Assembly (NCBI GenBank): GCA_963708855.1
Contig: CAVPUM010000008.1
Location: forward strand, 186,001-250,000
Direction of reading: 5' to 3'
Source: CAIWHR01 sp963708855
Lineage (GTDB): Bacteria > Pseudomonadota > Gammaproteobacteria > Burkholderiales > Casimicrobiaceae
Length of the DNA: 64,000 nt
Below are positions 1-7,485 of the stretch, piece by piece. The position numbers were made by a program, and so were the translations under genes. Under the pieces are notes generated by a model. It was not told where the DNA came from, searched no databases, and saw nothing but the letters and a program-made list of their open reading frames with translations. Position 1 is the stretch's first letter. Every line of letters starts with the position of its first letter.

Positions 1-205
1 CCGACACGCCCAGCATCTCGCTCCTCCACTGCGCCAGCGCGGCGGCATGCTCGAGTGCGCCGGCCAGACGGTGGGCCTCGCGCTCGGTGGTGCGGCGCTC
101 GTCGCCGCCGAGATTGGCGATGACGATGCCGGAGACGATGCCGATGACCACGACGACGACCAGGATCTCGAGCAGCGTGAAACCAGCGGCCGCGGGCCGG
201 CGCAT
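1..205 (-). CDS. gspH: Type II secretion pseudopilin, GspH-like (partial, C-terminus outside window)
   Basis: The visible 68 residues begin MRRPAAAGFTLLEILVV. This is a prepilin-type leader: a short basic segment, a G|FTLLE prepilin-peptidase site after residue 8, and a hydrophobic helix of about 20 residues. Such pseudopilins build the periplasmic pseudopilus of type II secretion. The gene follows gspG on the same strand, separated only by a double repeat, and the order gspG-gspH is usual in gsp clusters. That context supports GspH, but another minor pseudopilin or a type IV minor pilin remains possible because the C-terminus is missing. The repeat runs right up to the ATG and no clear ribosome binding site is visible. 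Confidence 0.72.
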   Translation of the reverse strand, partial: MRRPAAAGFTLLEILVVVVVIGIVSGIVIANLGGDERRTTEREAHRLAGALEHAAALAQWRSEMLGVS

Positions 206-208
206 CAG

Positions 209-363
209 TGCCCGCCCGGCCGCCCGTAGGGCACTGACTTCCCCCGCGGGGGGCAGCGAACGCAGTGAGCGTGGGGGTCGTACATCCGCCCGCCCGGCCG
301 CCCGTAGGGCACTGACTGCCCCCGCGGGGGGCAGCGAACGCAGTGAGCGTAGGGGCGGTTCAT
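209..363 (-). repeat. Tandem pair of about 77-bp GC-rich palindromic repeats
   Basis: Two near-identical units (about 286-363 and 209-285, read on the minus strand) fill the whole gap between the gspG stop and the gspH start. Each contains a GCCCCC/GGGGGC hairpin, the segment CTCACTGCGTTCGCTG and a GGGCGGCCGGGCGGGC tail. The first unit starts ATGAACCG, overlapping the gspG stop codon. The same unit recurs, also doubled, at 33158-33312. Confidence 0.85.
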
Positions 364-806
364 CAGGGATCCCACGATCCGACGTCGGCGTCGACTCCGG
401 TTCCGCCGGGCTGGCCGTCCGCGCCGAAGCTGAAGACATCGATCTCGCCGTGCAAGCCAGGATTGAGGTACTGGTAGGGTTGTCCCCAGGGATCCTTGGG
501 GAGCCGATCGAGATAGCCGTTGGGTTTCCAGTTGGGCGGCAGCGGGGGCAGCGTCGGACGCGCGCTCAGCGCACCGAGCCCCTGTTCCGCGGTCGGGTAG
601 CGCTGATTGTCGAGGCGGTAGAGCTTGAGCGCCGCAAGCAGCGCCGCGATGTCGCTTCTCGCGGCGACGACACGCGCCTCGTCGGGCCGCTCGAGCACGC
701 GCGGGACGACGAGCGCGGCGAGAATGCCGAGTATCACTATGACGACCAGCACCTCGATCAGCGTGAAGCCCGAATCGGTCCTGTCGCGCTTCGAAGCAAC
801 GGTCAT
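363..806 (-). CDS. gspG: Type II secretion major pseudopilin GspG
   Basis: 147 residues. GspG is the main subunit of the type II secretion pseudopilus, processed and N-methylated by the prepilin peptidase. The leader is MTVASKRDRTDSG|FTLIE, followed by a hydrophobic helix (VLVVIVILGILAALVVP) and a charged alpha-helical spine. The C-terminal end, from DPWGQPYQYLNPG to DADVGSWDP, is the characteristic GspG calcium-binding region. The start at 806 fits the short leader; a further upstream ATG (860) would add 18 residues that are not leader-like. Length matches the family (about 140-150 residues). It is followed on the same strand by gspH. The start lies only 6 nt from a TATAAT-like box, so the transcript may be leaderless or nearly so. 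Confidence 0.93.
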   Translation of the reverse strand: MTVASKRDRTDSGFTLIEVLVVIVILGILAALVVPRVLERPDEARVVAARSDIAALLAALKLYRLDNQRYPTAEQGLGALSARPTLPPLPPNWKPNGYLDRLPKDPWGQPYQYLNPGLHGEIDVFSFGADGQPGGTGVDADVGSWDP

Positions 807-812
807 CCGACG

Positions 813-820
813 ATTATAAT
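813..820. promoter_or_regulatory. Palindromic -10 box ATTATAAT between divergent gspG and mltG
   Basis: The octamer ATTATAAT reads TATAAT on both strands: 815-820 on plus, 813-818 on minus. It sits in the gap between gspG (minus, start 806) and mltG (plus, start 885). No convincing -35 element was found in either direction, so this is a candidate only. Confidence 0.35.
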
Positions 821-884
821 CCGCCGGTCCGCCGGTTCGTCGTGCCGCGTCACCAGGCACCCGCTCCTTACATACAGGGCCCGC

Positions 885-1883
885 ATGTTACGCCTCCTTG
901 CCCGCGTCATGGTCGTGCTCGCCGTCGCGGTAACCGGCATTGCCGGCGCGATCGGATGGTGGGTCCACCAGCCACTGCCGCTGCCGACTTCGCCGTTCGC
1001 GTTCGACGTGAGGCCCGGTGCGAGCCTCAGGTCGGTCGCGCGCGCGCTCGCCGGCGCCGGAGTGCTGCCGATCGAGTTTCCGCTCGTTGCGCTTGCTCGC
1101 CTCAAGGCGGTCGACCGGTCCATCAAGGCGGGTAACTACGAGATCGCCACGGGCATCACGCTGCCGCGCCTGGTCGACAAGCTCACGCAGGGCGACGTGA
1201 CGCAAACCGCGCTGACGATCATCGAAGGCGGCACCTACGCCGAGCTCGCCTTGGCGCTCGCCGAGAATCCGGCAATCGACAAGACCGTGCTCGATCTGCC
1301 CGAAGCGGAGCTCGCGCGCCGGGTGGGTCTGGAGGGAACGAGCGTCGAAGGCTGGTTCTTTCCCGACACCTATTTTTTTGCCGTGGGCTCGCCGGATCTC
1401 GCGCTGCTGGCGCGCGCCCATAGCCTGATGCGGCAGCGGCTCGACGCCGCGTGGGCGCGGCGTGATCCGGACACGCCGCTCAAGGATCCGTACGCAGCGC
1501 TGATCCTGGCGTCGATCGTCGAAAAAGAGACGGCGCGCGCCGTGGACCGGCCGCTGATCGCCTCCGTGTTCGTCAACCGGCTGCGGCTCGGCATGCCACT
1601 GCAATCCGATCCCACCGTTGTCTACGGCCTTGGCGCAAAGTTCGACGGCAACCTCCGCCGGCGCGACCTCGAGGCGGACACGGCGTACAACACGTACACG
1701 CGCGGCGGACTGCCACCTACGCCCATTGCCCTGCCCGGGCAGGCCTCGCTCGACGCGGCGGTCGATCCGCCGAAGACCAGCTACCTCTACTTCGTCGCGC
1801 GCGGCGACGGCACGAGCGAATTTTCGGCGAACCTCACCGATCACAATCGCGCCGTGGCAAGATTCCAGCTCGGGCGACGCTGA
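885..1883 (+). CDS. mltG: Endolytic murein transglycosylase MltG
   Basis: 332 residues. MltG (YceG) cleaves nascent glycan strands in the inner membrane and is thought to set strand length. One N-terminal membrane anchor (residues about 5-25, LLARVMVVLAVAVTGIAGAIGWWV) precedes a LysM-like and YceG catalytic domain. The motif ASIVEKETA with catalytic Glu (about residue 213), followed by FVNRLRLGMPLQSDPTVVYG and AYNTYTRGGLPPTPI, is diagnostic. The frame is open far upstream (to 87), but that part reads through gspG antisense and the repeat; ATG 885 begins directly before the membrane anchor. It heads the mltG-tmk-holB-pilZ-tatD run. Confidence 0.95.
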   Translation: MLRLLARVMVVLAVAVTGIAGAIGWWVHQPLPLPTSPFAFDVRPGASLRSVARALAGAGVLPIEFPLVALARLKAVDRSIKAGNYEIATGITLPRLVDKLTQGDVTQTALTIIEGGTYAELALALAENPAIDKTVLDLPEAELARRVGLEGTSVEGWFFPDTYFFAVGSPDLALLARAHSLMRQRLDAAWARRDPDTPLKDPYAALILASIVEKETARAVDRPLIASVFVNRLRLGMPLQSDPTVVYGLGAKFDGNLRRRDLEADTAYNTYTRGGLPPTPIALPGQASLDAAVDPPKTSYLYFVARGDGTSEFSANLTDHNRAVARFQLGRR

Positions 1884-1941
1884 CCGACCACCTGCGCGTG
1901 GCCCTGCTTCGGCCGTCAGCGGCTCTTTGCCCGACCCTCTC

Positions 1942-2580
1942 ATGACTTCCCGAACCGGCCGCTTCATCACGCTCGAAGGCATCGACGGCGCCGGCAAGAG
2001 CACCCATGCCGCCTGGCTTGCGGAGCGCATCGCCGCCTGCGGCCACGCGGTCGTCGCCACACGGGAGCCCGGCGGCACGGCGTTCGGAGAAAAACTGCGC
2101 ACGCTGCTGCTGCAGGAGCCAATGACGCGCGACAGCGAGGCGCTGCTGATGTTCGCGGCGCGGCGCGAGCATCTCGAGCTCGTGATCCGGCCTGGGCTGG
2201 CCCGGGGCGACTGGGTGCTCTGCGACCGCTTCACCGACGCGACTTACGCGTATCAGGGCGGCGGTCACGGCGTCCCGCTCGCCCGGATTCGCGAGCTCGA
2301 ACAATGGATACACGGTGACTGCCAGCCCGACGTCACCTTCCTGTTCGATGTGCCGACCGGCGTATCGCGCGCGCGCCTCGACGCCGCGCTGCTCGAGGGT
2401 CGCGCCCTCGACAGGTTCGAGCGCGAAGCAGGCGCCTTTTTCGCGCGGGTGCGCGATGCGTATCTCGAGCGCGCCGCCACCGATCCGGGCCGGTTCCGGA
2501 TCATCGACAGCACGCGGCCGCTGGCCGAGGTGCGCACTGTGCTCGACGCGCATCTCGCAGCGCTGGCACTGGAACGATGA
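1942..2580 (+). CDS. tmk: Thymidylate kinase
   Basis: 212 residues. Phosphorylates dTMP to dTDP for DNA synthesis. The P-loop is GIDGAGKST at residues 13-21; the DRFTDATYAYQGGG segment is the DR(Y/F) substrate-binding motif, and TREPGGT follows the first helix as in bacterial TMPKs. The ATG at 1942 directly precedes the P-loop strand; the frame is open upstream but that part overlaps mltG. The stop overlaps the holB start by 4 nt (ATGA), so the two are translationally coupled. The tmk-holB pairing is usual in proteobacteria. Confidence 0.96.
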   Translation: MTSRTGRFITLEGIDGAGKSTHAAWLAERIAACGHAVVATREPGGTAFGEKLRTLLLQEPMTRDSEALLMFAARREHLELVIRPGLARGDWVLCDRFTDATYAYQGGGHGVPLARIRELEQWIHGDCQPDVTFLFDVPTGVSRARLDAALLEGRALDRFEREAGAFFARVRDAYLERAATDPGRFRIIDSTRPLAEVRTVLDAHLAALALER

Positions 2581-3618
2581 CGGGCGAGCGCCCGATGGAG
2601 CCGGGACGTCTCCCCTGGCTGCCGTTGTTTCCATGGCAGCCCGATGCGGCACGTGCGGCGCTGGCGCAAGGGGCAAGCTGGCCACACGCGTTGCTCGTGC
2701 ACGGACCGCGCGGCATCGGCAAGCATGCGCTGGCGCTCAATCTTGCCCAGGCGCTGTTGTGCGAGTCGCCACGCGCGGACGCCCTTGCCTGCGGCGAATG
2801 CGCCGGTTGCCGTTACGCGATCGCAGGCCAGCATCCGGACTTCATGCGGCTCGAACTGCTGGTGATCGATCCGGAAGAGGGGACCCTCGCGGCAGTGGAG
2901 ACCATCGGCATCGACCGCGTGCGCGCGCTCACGGAATTCGTCCAGCTGACGAGTCATCGCCAGCGGGCCAAGGTCGCCGTCATTTCTCCGGCGGAGCGGA
3001 TGAATGCGGCGGCGGCGAACGCGCTGCTGAAAACGCTCGAGGAGCCGCCGCCGGGGACGTACATGATCCTGGTCTCGGACCAGCCGGGGCGCCTGCCCCC
3101 GACCATTCTTTCACGCTGTCGCAAGCTGGCCGCACCACTGCCCGTCACCGGCCGTGGCCCGCGCGTGGCTCGCGGCGCAGGGAGTCGCGGCGCCCGACCT
3201 GGCGCTCGCGCAGGCGGCGGGAGCGCCGATGGAGGCGCTTGCCCGCGCCGATCCGGCGGTGCAGGCCGAACGCCGCGCCTGGCTCGCGGCACTCGGCCAG
3301 CCGGAGCGCCTTTCCGTGCCCGCACTGGCAGCGCGAATCGATGCCGGAGGCAAGGACGAGCGCAAGGCGCGGCTCGCCCACGCGCTGGAATGGCTGATCG
3401 GATGGACAGCGGATCTGGCACGCGTCGCGGCCGGTGATGCGGCGCGACAGAATCCCGATTCGGCCGCCGCGCTGCAGGGTCTGGCCGCGCAGGTGGCGCC
3501 GATCGCACTGTTTCGCTATCATCGGTCACTTCTGCGCCAGCGGGCGATGCTGGCGCATCCGCTGCAACCGCGCCTCGTCGCCGAGGCGGTTCTTCTGGAC
3601 TATCGGGAGTTGTTCTGA
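2577..3618 (+). CDS. holB: DNA polymerase III subunit delta' (frame broken once)
   Basis: Delta' is a clamp-loader subunit of the replicative polymerase. The first part (from 2577) shows a degenerate P-loop GPRGIGKHAL, a cysteine cluster (CGECAGC) and NALLKTLEEPPPGTYMILVS ending in LSRCRKL, all typical of delta'. The C-terminal collar domain continues in the next frame (ARAWLAAQGVAAPDLAL to LLDYRELF, ending 3618). Removing one base near 3147 (CCCGTCACCGG) joins the parts smoothly as LPVPAVARAWL. Since holB is essential, a sequencing error is more likely than a true mutation. It overlaps tmk by 4 nt and is followed 2 nt later by pilZ. Confidence 0.88.
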
Positions 3619-3620
3619 CC

Positions 3621-4013
3621 ATGGCGGAAAACAAGACGATCAGCACGATGCCGGGCACGGCAGCGGCGGCCGCTGCGCGCCCTGGGGTGCTGTCGCTCAA
3701 CATTCGCGAGCGTGCCGCGCTCTATGCCGCGTACATGCCATTTCTGAAGGGCGGCGGCATCTTCATTCCGACGTCGCGGCAGTACCAGCTCGGCGAGGAA
3801 GTCTTCATGCTGCTGTCGCTGATGGACGATCCGAATCGCATCGCCGTCCAGGGCAAGGTGGTCTGGATTACGCCCGAGGGGGTCCAGGGCAACCGGACGC
3901 AGGGCATCGGGGTCCAGTTCACGCAGGACGAAACCGGCGCCAATGCGCGGACGACGATCGAGCAGATCCTGGGCGAGACGCTGGCGTCGGTCCGCCCGAC
4001 GCACACGATGTAG
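3621..4013 (+). CDS. pilZ: PilZ-domain protein, type IV pilus type
   Basis: 130 residues. The family supports type IV pilus assembly and twitching motility. Visible are NIRERAALYAAYMPFLKGGGIFIPT and a beta-barrel ending in QGIGVQF, matching the short PilZ proteins encoded next to holB. The RxxxR c-di-GMP-binding motif of canonical PilZ domains is absent, as in this subfamily, so it probably does not bind the nucleotide itself. It starts 2 nt after holB and precedes the TatD gene. Confidence 0.85.
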   Translation: MAENKTISTMPGTAAAAAARPGVLSLNIRERAALYAAYMPFLKGGGIFIPTSRQYQLGEEVFMLLSLMDDPNRIAVQGKVVWITPEGVQGNRTQGIGVQFTQDETGANARTTIEQILGETLASVRPTHTM

Positions 4014-4105
4014 GGACCGTTCGCAGTTGCGGTCATGGTTCGAGCCGGCCCTCATGGCCGCGCGCCGTGCCCGTGGCGCCCGGTGCCGCGATTGTCGGAA
4101 AACCG

Positions 4106-4894
4106 ATGTACGTCGACTCCCATTGCCATCTCGATTTCCCCGAACTCGTGTCGGATTTGCCGATGCTGCTCGAGGCGATGGCCGTGGCGCAGGTCACCCA
4201 TGCGCTGTGCATAGCGGTGAACCTGCCGGACTGGCCCACGGTGCATGCGCTGGCCATGGCCCATCCGAACCTGTACGCGACCGTCGGCGTGCATCCGGAC
4301 TACGAAGGCACGCCGGAGCCCACGGTCGACGGCCTGGTCGCGCTTGCCGCGCAACCGAAGGTGGTGGCGATCGGCGAAACCGGGCTCGACTACTATCGCC
4401 TCCAGGGTGACCTCGACTGGCAGCGCGAGCGGTTCCGCGTTCACATCCGCGCCGCGCGCGCGGCCGGCCGGCCGCTTGTCGTCCACACGCGCGCCGCCGC
4501 CGCCGACACGCTTTCGATCATGGGTGACGAGGGCGCGCGCGACGCCGGCGGCGTGATGCACTGCTTCACCGAATCCCGGGAGGTTGCTCGCGCCGCGCTC
4601 GATCTCGGCTTCCACATTTCATTTTCCGGCATCGTCACGTTCCGGAACGCGCATGAACTGAAGGACGTCGCGCGGCACGTTCCGCTCGACCGGCTGCTGA
4701 TCGAGACCGATTCGCCCTATCTCGCGCCGGTGCCCTTTCGGGGCAAGCGCAACCAGCCGGCCTACGTGCCACACGTCGCAGCCGAGATCGCGCGCTTGCG
4801 CGGATTGGCGCCCGAAGACATCGCGCGGGCGACCTCCGCGAATTTCTTCAGGTTGTTCGGGATCGGAGCCACGGAGACGCACCTTGTCAATTGA
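4106..4894 (+). CDS. TatD-family metal-dependent hydrolase (YcfH type)
   Basis: 262 residues. TatD-family TIM-barrel proteins are Mg-dependent DNases/phosphoesterases acting in the cytoplasm. Metal ligands are visible as DSHCHLDF at the N-terminus, GETGLDYY, HTRAA, MHCFTES and ETDSPYLAP near the C-terminus. The GKRNQP segment is typical of YcfH. The start MYVDSHCHL was chosen because the metal motif is right at the N-terminus of the family; the frame is open upstream through pilZ. The last codons overlap the TTG start of the ankyrin gene. Confidence 0.92.
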   Translation: MYVDSHCHLDFPELVSDLPMLLEAMAVAQVTHALCIAVNLPDWPTVHALAMAHPNLYATVGVHPDYEGTPEPTVDGLVALAAQPKVVAIGETGLDYYRLQGDLDWQRERFRVHIRAARAAGRPLVVHTRAAAADTLSIMGDEGARDAGGVMHCFTESREVARAALDLGFHISFSGIVTFRNAHELKDVARHVPLDRLLIETDSPYLAPVPFRGKRNQPAYVPHVAAEIARLRGLAPEDIARATSANFFRLFGIGATETHLVN

Positions 4895-5544
4895 AGGCCG
4901 GCGGCGGTGCATCGCGCTGGCGGCCCTGCTCGCCACCGGGTTCAGCCTCGTCGCGCCCGGCGCGCATGCGCAGCCGTCGCCGGCGGACCTCGCGGTTGCC
5001 GCGGCCAATGATCGGGTGCAGGAAGTCAAGCGACTGCTCGCGGCGGGTGCGGATCCGGATTCCGTGGACCGGAACGGAGACCCCGTGCTCGTGATCGCCG
5101 TTCGCGCCGGCAGCGCCGCGACAGTGGACCTGCTGCTCGCGGCGCGGGCAAATGTCAACGCGCGAAACGGATTCGGCGACACAGCGTTGATGGTGGCGTC
5201 GCTGGGCGGCCGCAGCGACCTCGTCCGCAAGCTCCGGGCAAGCAGGCGCCGACGTGAATCAGAAGGGCTGGACGGCGCTGATCTACGCCGCGACCGGCGG
5301 TCATGACGAGATCGTAAGCTATCTCCTGGCCGAGGGGGCGGACATCGACGCCGCCTCGCCGAACGGCACCACGGCGTTGATGATGGCAGTGCGCGAGGGA
5401 CGGTCGTCGACGCTCGATCTGCTGATTGCGCGCGGAGCCGACGTCAATCGCCGCAACGACAGCGGCGCAGGCGCGCTTGACTGGGCGCGGCGCGGCAAGG
5501 AACCGGCGATGGTCGGTCGGCTGCAGCGCGCCGGGGCGCGCTGA
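4884..5544 (+). CDS. Periplasmic ankyrin-repeat protein (frame broken once)
   Basis: About 219 residues once joined. A signal peptide (LAALLATGFSLVAPGAHA, cleavage about residue 29) leads into four to five ankyrin repeats, with segments such as VKRLLAAGADPDSVDRNGD, LLLAARANVNARNGFGD and LLAEGADIDAASPNG. Ankyrin repeats bind other proteins; the partner is unknown. The frame changes near 5241 (GGGCAAGCAGG); removing one A restores LRAAGADVN. The TTG start overlaps the TatD stop by 11 nt, so expression is probably coupled to it. Confidence 0.8.
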
Positions 5545-5563
5545 AACGCAGTCCCGGGCCCCG

Positions 5564-6180
5564 TCAGGGCAGCGGTTCGCCTTCGGCAACCGCCAACGGC
5601 GCGGCCGTGGCTTCGCCGACGAACGAGGGGATGAGGTCGAGCGTGACGCCGGCCATCCTGCGGGCGCCGTTGAAGCGTTGCTGCCAGAAACCCGAATCGA
5701 AGGACGCGATCTCGACCTCGCGCCCGCGGCGCGGCGCATGGACGAACCGGTTGTCGCCCAGGTAGATGCCGACGTGCGAGAACGCAAAGCGCCGCGTATT
5801 GAAGAAGACCAGGTCGCCCGGCTGCAGATCCGATGCCGCCACCTGCGTCCCGACGCGGCTCATGTCCTTCGCGGTGCGCGGCAGCGTGACGCCGGTCACC
5901 TGCTGGAAAACGTAACGGACGAGACCGCTGCAGTCGAGTCCCGTTTCCGGCGAATTGCCGCCCCACTTGTAGCGGATGCCGATCAGGTCGAGGGCCGCGG
6001 ACGCGAGATCCTGGGTCGAGTGCAGGGCTGTCGTCGCCGCGACTCTCACCGTCGTAGTCGCAGTCTCCGTGAACGAACGTACGGTCTTGCTCCTGCGCGA
6101 CCGCCGAGCGGGGCGGCGACAGCCACGCACGCGGCAAGCAACGCGACGACGTACCGGCGACGGAGGGGCAGCGCGAACAT
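5564..6180 (-). CDS. NlpC/P60 cell-wall endopeptidase (frame broken, probably twice)
   Basis: Secreted or lipid-anchored peptidoglycan peptidase of the NlpC/P60 family. The catalytic domain shows IGIRYKWGGNSPETGLDCSG with the nucleophile Cys, then FSHVGIYLGDNRFVHAPRRG with the catalytic His. The signal sequence MFALPLRRRYVVALLAACVAVAAP lies in a different frame. Two single-base removals between about 6060 and 6110 would join it through SAVAQEQDRTFV to the catalytic frame. It lies downstream of rnfH on the same strand and ends 19 nt from the convergent ankyrin gene. Confidence 0.8.
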
Positions 6181-6235
6181 CTGCGCATTGTCCGCGATTC
6201 GGCGGCGCCGGGCAAGCGCCGCCCGGAGCAAGGGA

Positions 6236-6549
6236 CTATGTCAGGCGATCGCGCCCGCCGCGAGGCGCTCTTGCAGTCGACGCCTTCGCGCGTGCTCGCC
6301 GTGCCCGCGCGACCTCCGGGTCGACAACGAGCCCGCGGGTGATTTCGACGCGATCTCCCTCGGCAAGCCGGGTGCCGGCGGCGGCACGAATGCCGTACCG
6401 GGCGTACCCGAGCGTTGCCGGGTCGAGTCGCGTACTGCGCGAGGAATCCGGAACGACATACCGCATCCGCGATCGTCGCCCCCGGGGTCAGTTGCGACCG
6501 TGACGACGTCCTGCAAGCGCGATGTGGCCCAGACGACGGTGACGATCAT
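6236..6549 (-). CDS. rnfH: RnfH-family ubiquitin-like protein (frame broken twice)
   Basis: Small beta-grasp protein of the RnfH/UPF0125 (RatB) family; molecular role unsettled. The N-terminus MIVTVVWATSRLQDVVTV, the middle ATIADAVCRSGFLAQY and the C-terminus GDRVEITRGLVVDPEVARARRARAK fall in three successive frames. Removing one base near 6480 and one near 6432 joins them. The ATG overlaps the ratA stop (ATGA), the conserved ratA-rnfH coupling. Confidence 0.75.
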
Positions 6550-6987
6550 GATCGCCCCGGATGGATGGCCCCGGCCCGCCGGACGAACGCGTCGATCAAC
6601 GTATTCGCGATGTGACCGAACACGGGGCCTACGGCCCGTTCGAGGAGGTGCGTCGCAAACTCGTAGGCGAGCGCAAGCTCGACCTTGCAGGCGTCGGGGG
6701 CGAGCGGCACGAAGCGCCACTCGCCGTGCAGGTGCCGAAAGGGTCCGTCGCGCAGCGTGATCACGATCGATTCGCCGGCCCGATTGACGTTGTCGGTCGT
6801 GAAATGCGCGCGGACGCCCCGGTAGTGGATGTCGATGCGGGCCGTCTTTCCGTCCGCTCGCGTCTCCAGCGCGCGGGTGCCGCCGCACCATGGCAGGAAC
6901 TGCGGGTAGATGTTCGATCCGGTCGACGAGCTCGAACATTTCGACGGCGGAGTACGGCACGAGCACCGACTTCCTCACGCTTTGCAT
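6546..6987 (-). CDS. ratA: RatA-family START-domain protein (frame broken once)
   Basis: About 146 residues when joined. The SRPBCC/START fold covers RatA and the coenzyme Q-binding Coq10 relatives; E. coli RatA has been described as inhibiting 70S ribosome formation. The N-terminus MQSVRKSVLVPYSAVEMFELVD is in one frame; PQFLPWCGGTRALE and GEWRFVPLAPDACKVELAL follow in the next. Removing one base near 6909 joins them as EHYPQFLPWCGG. It is divergent from smpB with a 51-nt gap and overlaps rnfH by 4 nt, the usual neighbourhood of this gene. Confidence 0.82.
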
Positions 6988-7038
6988 GAGGGCGTTGCTA
7001 GAATGCACGACCCGGGCGACAGGTCCATTGGCAGGTTC

Positions 7039-7485
7039 ATGAGCATCGTCGAGAACAGAAAAGCCTATCACGACTACTTCATCGAGGAGAAATTCGAGGC
7101 TGGTGTCGCCCTCTCCGGCTGGGAGGTAAAGGCCATCCGCGCCGGCCGCGCGCAGATCAAGGAAGCCTACGTGGTCGTGAAGAACGGCGAGATCGTGCTG
7201 ATCGGCGCCCACATCACGCCGCTCGTGTCGGCGTCGACGCACGTGATCGCCGACCCGACGCGCACGCGCAAGCTGCTGCTCCACCGCCGGGAAATCAGCC
7301 GTCTTGTCGGTCAGGTCGAACGCGCGGGATACACGCTCGTGCCGCTCAACATGCATTTCAGCAAGGGGCGGATCAAGCTCGATCTCGGGCTGGCCAAAGG
7401 CAAGAAGCAGTACGACAAGCGCGCGACCATCAAGGAGCGCGAGTGGAACCGCGAGCAGCAGCGCCTGCTGCGCCATCGGCGATGA
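7039..7485 (+). CDS. smpB: SsrA-binding protein SmpB
   Basis: 148 residues. Binds tmRNA and delivers it to stalled ribosomes for trans-translation. The core NRKAYHDYFIEEKFEAGVAL, GWEVKAIRAGRAQIKEAYV, NMHFSKGRIKLDLGLAKGKK and the C-terminal KKQYDKRATIKEREWNRE tail are all family hallmarks. ATG 7039 was chosen because SmpB starts a few residues before NRKA; the longer open frame overlaps ratA. The C-terminal end overlaps the convergent hpnE end by 56 nt. No tmRNA gene was seen in the window. Confidence 0.97.
   Translation: MSIVENRKAYHDYFIEEKFEAGVALSGWEVKAIRAGRAQIKEAYVVVKNGEIVLIGAHITPLVSASTHVIADPTRTRKLLLHRREISRLVGQVERAGYTLVPLNMHFSKGRIKLDLGLAKGKKQYDKRATIKEREWNREQQRLLRHRR

Noticed and set aside
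209..363. CRISPR-like array
   Set aside because: Only two long direct copies without spacers, and the same unit recurs elsewhere; no cas genes.
87..884. Long N-terminal extension of mltG
   Set aside because: The frame is open but runs through gspH/gspG antisense and the repeat; the membrane anchor directly after ATG 885 marks the true start.
888..2234. 448-residue minus-strand frame across mltG and tmk
   Set aside because: Antisense shadow of two well-supported genes, with no recognisable domain.
3100..3200. Programmed frameshifting in the holB clamp-loader gene
   Set aside because: Programmed shifts are known in dnaX, not holB. There is no slippery heptamer, and the same type of break occurs in many unrelated genes here.
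3434..4105. Possible fusion of an upstream segment to TatD
   Set aside because: The upstream segment is the holB end and pilZ in the wrong frame; TatD proteins start at the DSHCHLD motif.
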